The notes beneath the pieces were generated by a model, which was not told the DNA's origin, searched no databases, and worked only from the letters and a program-made list of their open reading frames with translations. The position numbers and the translations under genes are program-made. Of a stretch of 63,219 nucleotides of DNA, positions 57,489 through 63,219 are shown in pieces; within the stretch, counting starts at the first letter, position 1; each line of letters starts with the position of its first letter. The stretch spans positions 1 through 63,219 of the forward strand of contig JADMKK010000052.1 in NCBI GenBank assembly GCA_015478895.1. Reading direction: 5' to 3'. Source of the stretch: Comamonas sp. Lineage in GTDB: Bacteria; Pseudomonadota; Gammaproteobacteria; Burkholderiales; Burkholderiaceae_C.

Positions 57489-57525
57489 TGGAAATTGCGC
57501 GGCAGCCGTCGCGCAATTTCCATCA
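57486..57525 (+). terminator. Perfect hairpin overlapping the thrS stop codon
   Basis: TGATGGAAATTGCGCG (57486-57501, starting with the stop TGA), loop GCAGCCGT, CGCGCAATTTCCATCA (57510-57525). No T run, so more likely RNA processing/stability or partial termination than a full terminator. A second hairpin, GCTACG-CTTTT-CGTAGC (57535-57551), lies before infC. Confidence 0.6.
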
Positions 57526-57574
57526 ATGCAAGCAGCTACGCTTTTCGTAGCGATTTGAATTTAGGGTGAGAGCC

Positions 57575-58180
57575 ATAGCTACAGAATTCCGTGACCGTCG
57601 CCATCGCGAGGAACGTAAACACCGTCTGAACCGTGAAATCATGGCGCTTGAAGTGCGCTTGTCCGGTCCTGAAAATGAACCAATTGGCATTGTTTCTATT
57701 CAAGAAGCTTTGCGGATGGCCGGTGATTTGGATGTCGATTTGGTGGAAATTGCCGCTACGGCAAATCCTCCTGTCTGTCGTTTGATGGACTACGGCAAGT
57801 TCAAGTATCAGGAGCAAAAGAAAGCTGCTGAAGCGAAGTCCAAGCAAACTGTAATCGATATCAAGGAAGTGAAATTCCGTCCCGGTACCGATGATGGCGA
57901 CTACAACATCAAGCTGCGCAACATTCGCCGCTTCTTGGCTGACGGTGACAAGTGCAAAATTACTTTGCGCTTCCGTGGTCGTGAGATCACGCACCAGCAG
58001 TTGGGCATCGATTTGCTCAACCGCTTGCGCGATGATTTAGCGGATTCGATCCAAGTCGAGCAATTCCCGAAGCTGGAAGGCCGACAAATGGTTATGATGA
58101 TCGCCCCTGCACGCAAGAAGCCTGTAGCTGGCGCTGCCAAGCCTGCTGCAGATGCATCGGCTGGTAGTCAAGCTGCTTAA
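57575..58180 (+). CDS. infC: Translation initiation factor IF-3
   Basis: About 201 residues. [22 protein letters not shown], then [24 protein letters not shown] and the C-domain [12 protein letters not shown]. The usual betaproteobacterial N-terminus begins at the ATA codon 57575, with AGGGTGAG a few nt upstream as RBS. A GTG at 57566 in frame would add three residues but has no RBS of its own. A non-AUG start fits known autoregulation of infC by IF3 discrimination. Confidence 0.93.
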   Translation: MATEFRDRRHREERKHRLNREIMALEVRLSGPENEPIGIVSIQEALRMAGDLDVDLVEIAATANPPVCRLMDYGKFKYQEQKKAAEAKSKQTVIDIKEVKFRPGTDDGDYNIKLRNIRRFLADGDKCKITLRFRGREITHQQLGIDLLNRLRDDLADSIQVEQFPKLEGRQMVMMIAPARKKPVAGAAKPAADASAGSQAA

Positions 58181-58199
58181 ATGCGGTAATTTTTTTCGG

Positions 58200-58260
58200 G
58201 AGCCTGCCTGCGAGGGCAGGTTTCTGTTTTGCTGCTTGCAAAAGCAGTAAAAGCTGGCGA
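58200..58260 (+). promoter_or_regulatory. Hairpins in the infC-rpmI gap, possible L20 operator or terminator
   Basis: CCTGCC TGCGA GGGCAGG followed by TTTCTGTTTT (terminator-like), then GCTGCTTGCAAAAGCAG. The 169-nt untranslated gap before rpmI is where E. coli has the L20-binding translational operator; here that is inference only. Confidence 0.4.
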
Positions 58261-58349
58261 AAGCCGGCACCCCAGAAGTGTCTCGGGGCCGACAAGTTTG
58301 TACAGCGTTGTGCAAACGCCTCACGAGCACAACTAATAGGAGCATTCAC

Positions 58350-58553
58350 ATGCCCAAAATGAAAACCAAGAGCAGCGCGAAGAAGCGTTTTCGCGTTCGT
58401 CCAGGTGGTACCGTCAAGCGCGGTCAAGCCTTCAAGCGTCACATCTTGACCAAGAAGACCACGAAGAATAAGCGCCATTTGCGTGGCACTACCTCCGTGC
58501 ATGAAGGCGATATGGGCTCCATCGCAAAGATGTTGCCTGGCGCTGGTCTGTAA
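58350..58553 (+). CDS. rpmI: 50S ribosomal protein L35
   Basis: 67 residues: [20 protein letters not shown], then [21 protein letters not shown] 58350 has TAGGAGCATTCAC upstream. An earlier in-frame start gives extra residues foreign to L35. rplT follows after 25 nt. Confidence 0.97.
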   Translation: MPKMKTKSSAKKRFRVRPGGTVKRGQAFKRHILTKKTTKNKRHLRGTTSVHEGDMGSIAKMLPGAGL

Positions 58554-58578
58554 TTCACTGACGAACTAGGAGAAAAAC

Positions 58579-58941
58579 ATGCCTCGCGTCAAACGTGGTG
58601 TAACGGCCCGTGCCCGTCACAAAAAAGTAATCGCCCAAGCTAAGGGTTTCCGCGGTCGTCGCGGTAATGTCTTCCGCGTCGCCAAGCAGGCGGTGATGAA
58701 GGCTGGGCAATATGCCTACCGTGACCGCCGTACTAAAAAGCGCGTCTTCCGCCAGTTGTGGATTGCCCGTATCAACGCCGCTTCGCGTGAATTGGGTCTG
58801 ACATACAGCCAGTTCGCCAACGGCCTGAAGAAGGCAGCCATCGAAATCGACCGCAAGATGCTGGCCGATATCGCTGTGCACGACAAGGCTGCTTTTGCAG
58901 CCATCGTTGACCAAGTAAAGGCCAAGCTGGCTGCTGCTTGA
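58579..58941 (+). CDS. rplT: 50S ribosomal protein L20
   Basis: 120 residues: [28 protein letters not shown] start and [20 protein letters not shown]. Binds 23S rRNA early in 50S assembly; in E. coli it also represses rpmI-rplT translation. RBS AGGAG 8 nt before ATG. Confidence 0.98.
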   Translation: MPRVKRGVTARARHKKVIAQAKGFRGRRGNVFRVAKQAVMKAGQYAYRDRRTKKRVFRQLWIARINAASRELGLTYSQFANGLKKAAIEIDRKMLADIAVHDKAAFAAIVDQVKAKLAAA

Positions 58942-58952
58942 GATAACGATCG

Positions 58953-59035
58953 GTAGCAGCTAGTGATGTAGTAGCTACTGGCGCACTATCAGCAAGGGCT
59001 AGGGCTTGAAAAGGCACTAGCCCTTGTTTATTTTT
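58953..59035. repeat. Double hairpin between rplT and pheS (short-class related)
   Basis: GTAGCAGCTAG...GTAGCTAC (58953-58979) and AAGGGCTAG (58994-59002) / CTAGCCCTT (59017-59025) followed by TGTTTATTTTT. The second stem shares AAGGGCTAG with the 47-nt palindromes. It may attenuate between rplT and pheST; no Phe-rich leader peptide (pheM-like) is visible. Confidence 0.6.
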
Positions 59036-59055
59036 AACGTCGATAAAGAGTCGGT

Positions 59056-60108
59056 ATGAACGAGTTGGATTCTCTGGTCGAGAGCGCACAGCAGCTGTTT
59101 GCGCAGGCACAAACCCCCGCTGATCTGGAAAACGCGAAGGCGCAGTTTTTGGGTAAATCGGGCAAAGTGACCGAGCTCATGAAGGGCATGGCGCAGCTTT
59201 CCGTCGAAGAGAAAAAGTCGCGTGGTGCTGCCATTAATGTGGCCAAGCAAGCGATTGAAGCGGCCTTGACAGCCCGCCGTAAAGCCTTGGCCGATGCCGA
59301 ATTGCAAGCGCACCTGAAAGCCGAAGTGCTGGATGTGTCTTTGCCAGGCCGTCGCCGTGGCACGGGTGGTCTGCACCCTGTATCGCTGACGCTGGAGCGC
59401 ATCGAAGCGATTTTTGGCTCCATGGGCTTTGATGTGGCTGAAGGCCCAGAGATCGAATCTGACTGGTTTAACTTCACGGCGCTGAACACGCCCGAAGACC
59501 ACCCCGCGCGCTCGATGCACGACACCTTCTACATTGAAGGCGGCTCCGAGCACGCACCCAATTTGCTGCGCACGCACACCAGCCCGATGCAGGTGCGTCA
59601 CGCGGTGCAGCATGTCAAGAAATACCGCAATGCGCTCGATGCTGGCCAAGGTATGCCGGAGATTCGCGTCATTGCCCCGGGCCGCACCTACCGTGTGGAC
59701 TCGGACGCCACGCATTCGCCCATGTTCCACCAGTGCGAAGGCCTGTGGATTGGCGAGAACATGAGCTTCAAGGATTTGAAGGTAGTGTTTACCGATTTCT
59801 GCAAGACGTTCTTTGAGTCGGACGATCTGGTGCTGCGTTTCCGCCCCAGCTTTTTCCCGTTCACCGAGCCTTCGGCGGAAATTGACATTCAGTTCCAAAG
59901 CGGCCCGCTGGCTGGTAAGTGGCTAGAAGTGGCTGGGTCTGGTCAGGTGCACCCCAACGTGGTGCGCAATATGGGGCTGGACCCCGAAAAGTACATCGGC
60001 TTTGCCTTTGGCATGGGGCCTGATCGCCTGACCATGCTGCGCTATGGCGTGAATGACTTGCGCCTGTTCTTCGACGGTGACATTCGTTTCCTGTCGCAGT
60101 TCCAGTAA
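59056..60108 (+). CDS. pheS: Phenylalanyl-tRNA synthetase alpha subunit
   Basis: 350 residues, catalytic subunit of the alpha2beta2 enzyme. N-terminal coiled coil ([40 protein letters not shown]), then class II motifs: [47 protein letters not shown] and [19 protein letters not shown]. pheT follows after the 94-nt palindrome. Confidence 0.97.
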   Translation: MNELDSLVESAQQLFAQAQTPADLENAKAQFLGKSGKVTELMKGMAQLSVEEKKSRGAAINVAKQAIEAALTARRKALADAELQAHLKAEVLDVSLPGRRRGTGGLHPVSLTLERIEAIFGSMGFDVAEGPEIESDWFNFTALNTPEDHPARSMHDTFYIEGGSEHAPNLLRTHTSPMQVRHAVQHVKKYRNALDAGQGMPEIRVIAPGRTYRVDSDATHSPMFHQCEGLWIGENMSFKDLKVVFTDFCKTFFESDDLVLRFRPSFFPFTEPSAEIDIQFQSGPLAGKWLEVAGSGQVHPNVVRNMGLDPEKYIGFAFGMGPDRLTMLRYGVNDLRLFFDGDIRFLSQFQ

Positions 60109-60110
60109 TT

Positions 60111-60204
60111 AATAAAGTGAGCGCCTTGCCCTGGTAAAACCTAGCATTTGATGTGGTTTCACCTTGAAGTGCAATAAACACTAGGGCATGTAGCTCTTCT
60201 TTTT
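60111..60204. repeat. 94-nt palindromic element, copy 6
   Basis: GTGAGCGCCTTGCCCTGGT on the left and CACTAGGGCATGTAGCTC-TTC-T5 on the right; inner GGTTTCACC / near-symmetric. It lies inside the pheS-pheT operon, between two genes that must be made together. Confidence 0.75.
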
Positions 60205-60282
60205 GAAAAACGCAGTCCCGCCAGCCTCCCTCAACCACCTCAAGTGAAGTGGGCGCTGGCAAGAACGCCAAAGAGTCTGACT

Positions 60283-62739
60283 ATGCAATTTCCTGAATCC
60301 TGGTTGCGCCAATATTGCAACCCGAATCTGTCCACCCAGCAACTGGCCGATACCTTGACCATGGCCGGTCTGGAGGTCGAAGAACTCGATCCCGTCGCGC
60401 CTGCGTTTTCGGGCATCGTGGTGGGTGAAATCAAAGAAGCCGTACAGCACCCCGACGCTGACCGCCTGCGCGTGTGTCAGGTGGATGTGGGCGGCCCTGA
60501 GCTGCTGAGCATTGTTTGCGGCGCGCCGAATGCGCGCGTGGGCATCAAAATCCCTTGCGCCATGGTGGGTGCTGAACTGCCGCCCGGCCCGGACGGCAAG
60601 CCGTTCAAGATCAAGATCGGCAAGCTGCGCGGTGTGCCCAGCTACGGCATGCTGTGCTCGGCCAAGGAGCTGGGTGTGGATGACGATGCCAGCGGCCTGC
60701 TGGAATTGCCACTGGATGCCCCTTTGGGCCAGAACATCCGTGAGTATCTGAATCTGGATGACACGCTGTTTACGCTCAAGCTCACGCCCAATCTGGCGCA
60801 CTGCCTGAGCGTGTACGGCATTGCCCGTGAAGTGTCCGCCTTGACGGGTGCGCCTTTGCAGGCTATTGATTACCCGCAAGTGGCTGTGGCTTCGCAAGAC
60901 AAGCTGCCCGTGAAGATTGAAGCGACCGATCTGTGTGGCCGCTTTACCGGCCGCATCGTGCGCAATGTGAACACGCAAGTGAAGACGCCCCAGTGGATGC
61001 TGGACCGTCTGGCACGCTGCGGTCAGCGTTCGGTCTCGCCGCTGGTGGATATTTCCAACTACGTGATGTTTGAGCTGGGTCGTCCCAGCCACATTTTTGA
61101 TCTGGACAAGATCGACGGTGGTTTGACGGTGCGTTGGGGCAAGGAGGGCGAAACGCTCAAGCTGCTCAACGGCAACACGGTGAAGTTTGATGGCTTCACG
61201 AAAGTGGGCGTGATTGCCGACGACAAGGCTGTTGAATCCTTGGCCGGCATCATGGGCGGCGATGCGACGGCGGTGTCGGATGAAACCAAGAATATCTACA
61301 TCGAAGCGGCGTTCTGGTTCCCCAAGGCGGTCGCTGGCCGTTCACGCCACTTCAACTTCTCGACCGATGCGGGCCACCGCTTTGAGCGCGGTGTAGACTC
61401 TGAGTTCACCGTCGAGCACATCGAGCGCATCACCCAGCTGGTGCTGGAAATCTGCGGCACGCCCGAAACGCAAGTGGGCGTCATGGACGACCACCAGCCC
61501 AATATGCCCGTGGCCAAGCCTGTGCAATTGCGTGTGGCCCGTGCTGCCAAGGTGATTGGTATGGCAGTCACGCAGCAGCAATGCCTGGATGCACTGAACG
61601 GTTTGGGCCTGCCCGCTGTGGTGGCCGAAGAAGGCGTGATCAGCGTGACAGCGCCAACGTTCCGCTTTGACATCAACCTCGAAGAGGATTTGATCGAAGA
61701 AGTGGCGCGCATGATCGGTTACGAAAACCTGCCGACCACCAAGCCCTTGGCCCCGATTGCGCCCAAGCTGCGTGCGGAAAACCAGCGCAGCCCGTTTGCG
61801 GTGCGCCGCGAGTTGGCCGCGCTGGGTTATCAGGAAACCATCAACTTCTCGTTTGTGGAAGCGAAGTGGGAAGAGGAGCTGGCCGGTAACACCAACCCGA
61901 TCAAGCTGCTCAACCCGATTGCCAGCCAGCTGAGCGTAATGCGCTCCAGCCTGCTGGGCTCGCTGATGCAGGTGCTCAAGTTCAACGTAGACCGCAAGGC
62001 TGGGCGCGTGCGCGTGTTTGAGCTGGGACGCGTGTTCCTGCGCGACGACAGCGTGGTGGATTCGGACACAACCGTGAAGGGCTTTTATCAGCCCATGCGT
62101 GTGGCAGGTCTGGCCTATGGCGCTGCCGACCAGCAGCAATGGGGCCGTACTGAGGCAAAGGTGGACTTCTTTGACATCAAGGGCGATGTCGAAGCCCTGC
62201 TGGCACCGCTCAAGCCCGTGTTCGAAGCGGCGGAGCACCCTGCCATGCACCCCGGCCGCTGCGCCCGCGTGCTGCTGGACGGCAAGGCGATTGGCTTTGT
62301 CGGCGAGTTGCACCCGCAGTGGCGCCAAAGCTGGGATCTGGCCCAGGCACCGGTGATGTTCGAGCTGGAGCTGGATGCCGTGCTGATGCGCTCGGTGCCC
62401 ACGTTCCAGTCGGTCTCCAAGCAGCAATCGGTGGAGCGCGATATTGCCGTGGTCGTCAAGGAAAGCGTGACCCACGCGCAGGTGATGCAGGCCATTGAAG
62501 GCGCTGTGGCGGGCGGCATTTTGCGCGCTGCGGTGCTGTTTGATGTGTTCCGCCCCAAGGCCTTGAAGGCGGGCGAGGTGGCCGCGCCGGGTGCACTGGC
62601 GCAGGATGAAAAGAGCCTGGCTGTGCGTCTGACATTGGGCAGCAATACTGCAACGCTGGCGGAAGGGGAAATCGACGCCGCCATGCAGGCAGCTATTGCG
62701 GCACTACAAACACAGGTTGCTGCGCGTTTGCGTGGCTGA
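60283..62739 (+). CDS. pheT: Phenylalanyl-tRNA synthetase beta subunit
   Basis: 818 residues from ATG 60283 ([21 protein letters not shown]). An N-terminal tRNA-binding OB domain ([23 protein letters not shown]) is followed by the B3/B4 editing region ([22 protein letters not shown]), DNA-binding-like B5, a catalytic-like core, and the C-terminal anticodon-binding domain ([20 protein letters not shown]). Upstream reading to 60244 lacks family similarity. Confidence 0.97.
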   Translation: MQFPESWLRQYCNPNLSTQQLADTLTMAGLEVEELDPVAPAFSGIVVGEIKEAVQHPDADRLRVCQVDVGGPELLSIVCGAPNARVGIKIPCAMVGAELPPGPDGKPFKIKIGKLRGVPSYGMLCSAKELGVDDDASGLLELPLDAPLGQNIREYLNLDDTLFTLKLTPNLAHCLSVYGIAREVSALTGAPLQAIDYPQVAVASQDKLPVKIEATDLCGRFTGRIVRNVNTQVKTPQWMLDRLARCGQRSVSPLVDISNYVMFELGRPSHIFDLDKIDGGLTVRWGKEGETLKLLNGNTVKFDGFTKVGVIADDKAVESLAGIMGGDATAVSDETKNIYIEAAFWFPKAVAGRSRHFNFSTDAGHRFERGVDSEFTVEHIERITQLVLEICGTPETQVGVMDDHQPNMPVAKPVQLRVARAAKVIGMAVTQQQCLDALNGLGLPAVVAEEGVISVTAPTFRFDINLEEDLIEEVARMIGYENLPTTKPLAPIAPKLRAENQRSPFAVRRELAALGYQETINFSFVEAKWEEELAGNTNPIKLLNPIASQLSVMRSSLLGSLMQVLKFNVDRKAGRVRVFELGRVFLRDDSVVDSDTTVKGFYQPMRVAGLAYGAADQQQWGRTEAKVDFFDIKGDVEALLAPLKPVFEAAEHPAMHPGRCARVLLDGKAIGFVGELHPQWRQSWDLAQAPVMFELELDAVLMRSVPTFQSVSKQQSVERDIAVVVKESVTHAQVMQAIEGAVAGGILRAAVLFDVFRPKALKAGEVAAPGALAQDEKSLAVRLTLGSNTATLAEGEIDAAMQAAIAALQTQVAARLRG

Positions 62740-62746
62740 GGTGGAT

Positions 62747-63073
62747 ATGCAATCGAAAAACGTTCTTGTAGACAGTGATCTGGACAGCGTTGGCGCTTTG
62801 ACCAAGGCGCAGCTGGCAGACTTGCTGTTTGACCAGCTGGGCGTGAGCAAGCGTGAGGCCAAAGACATGGTAGATGCCTACTTTGACTTGATCTCGCAAA
62901 GCCTGGTCAAGGGTGAAGATGTGAAGTTGTCGGGCTTTGGCAATTTCCAGATTCGTACCAAGGCGCCGCGCCCCGGTCGCAATCCCCGCACGGGGGAATT
63001 GATCCCGATTGAGGCGCGCCGTGTGGTGACGTTTCATGCCAGCACCAAGCTCAAGGAACATATCCAGGCTTGA
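62747..63073 (+). CDS. ihfA: Integration host factor alpha subunit
   Basis: 108 residues from ATG 62747 ([32 protein letters not shown]). Two-helix dimer base, then the DNA-bending arm [35 protein letters not shown] upstream, 7 nt after the pheT stop. ihfA after pheT is a conserved arrangement. A terminator-like structure was not evident before the tRNA promoter. Confidence 0.96.
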   Translation: MQSKNVLVDSDLDSVGALTKAQLADLLFDQLGVSKREAKDMVDAYFDLISQSLVKGEDVKLSGFGNFQIRTKAPRPGRNPRTGELIPIEARRVVTFHASTKLKEHIQA

Positions 63074-63118
63074 GGCGTTGGTTGGTGTAATCCGATGGAA
63101 AGTGGCGCAGTTTTTAGA

Positions 63119-63146
63119 GATTGCGCTATAAAAACAGGGTTACAAT
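63119..63146 (+). promoter_or_regulatory. Putative promoter of the tRNA-Pro gene
   Basis: ATTGCG (63119-63124), 16-nt spacer, TACAAT (63141-63146); the tRNA begins 10 nt later. Confidence 0.5.
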
Positions 63147-63155
63147 AACGCTCAT

Positions 63156-63219
63156 CGGAATGTGGCGCAGCCTGGTAGCGCACTTGCATGGGGTGCAAGG
63201 GGTCGCGAGTTCGAATCCC
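63156..63219 (+). tRNA. tRNA-Pro (anticodon GGG), 3' end beyond the window
   Basis: Starts CGGAATG (acceptor), D arm GGCGCAGCCTGGTAGCGC, and anticodon stem CTTGC / GCAAG around the loop ATGGGGT with anticodon GGG. The T arm begins CGAGTTCGAATCCC. The acceptor 3' half is cut off by the window end. Confidence 0.93.

Noticed and set aside
58942-59055. pheM-like leader peptide before pheS
   Set aside because: No short ORF with a run of Phe codons exists between rplT and pheS; only palindromic hairpins are seen.

Overview
The window reads as a chromosomal segment of a Burkholderiales bacterium, most likely Comamonadaceae (Comamonas-like). The support is gene order and content: the exbB-exbD-lpxK-Trm112-kdsB-adk block, rimP-nusA-infB-rbfA-truB-typA, thrS-infC-rpmI-rplT-pheS-pheT-ihfA, the phaC-phaA-phaB polyester operon, a monomeric isocitrate dehydrogenase, and many intergenic palindromes. 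Most of it is core genome. The accessory-looking part is about 2.1-4.6 kb, with a broken pirin gene, two insertion-sequence remnants and an H-NS-like gene.

Layout. 1-2.1 kb: start of a selenocysteine-containing formate dehydrogenase (in-frame UGA plus SECIS hairpin, minus strand) and mnmH/selU for tRNA 2-selenouridine. 2.1-6.4 kb: pirin pseudogene, IS5-type and IS3-type remnants, H-NS-like protein, lipocalin, a small basic protein and a thioredoxin-like protein. 6.4-14.9 kb: transcription/translation operon with a clear promoter and leader hairpin. 15-20.6 kb: enoyl-CoA hydratase-family enzyme, prpE, adk, kdsB. 20.6-24.4 kb: lpxK, exbD/exbB, divergent xseA. 24.6-31.4 kb: sodB, two unrelated isocitrate dehydrogenases, DUF192 protein, MFS exporter. 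31.4-36.6 kb: a soluble sensor-like protein with a CheW end, Nudix, FAH-family enzyme, pgeF. 36.7-40.7 kb: PHA operon. 40.7-44.3 kb: mnmC, a TRIC/UPF0126 membrane protein behind a tandem glycine riboswitch, yggX. 44.5-49.4 kb: orphan sulfate-binding protein, a 56-codon ORF, rlmD, lipoprotein, BI-1, GlcG-like. 49.6-52.5 kb: iron locus hemP, exbD, exbB, tonB, a 24-residue membrane peptide and bfd, with Fur-like operators. 52.5-55.3 kb: SWIB protein, rraA, aceA. 55.3-63.2 kb: thrS through ihfA, then a truncated tRNA-Pro.

Most notable signals. (1) A thrS leader with a 14-codon peptide holding four threonine codons and three mutually exclusive RNA pairings ending in a terminator, which is the layout of classical attenuation. 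(2) A dispersed family of about 94-nt intergenic palindromes (six copies) and a related 47-nt class. (3) A 12-bp motif TCTTnTAnAAGA paired upstream of both monomeric icd and aceA, the two enzymes at the isocitrate branch point, with single copies elsewhere. (4) The UGA/SECIS formate dehydrogenase, which naive translation cuts short. (5) A tandem glycine riboswitch in front of a TRIC-family gene. (6) A soluble, duplicated Cache-like protein fused to CheW. (7) Two likely small-protein genes, between bfd and tonB and after sbp.
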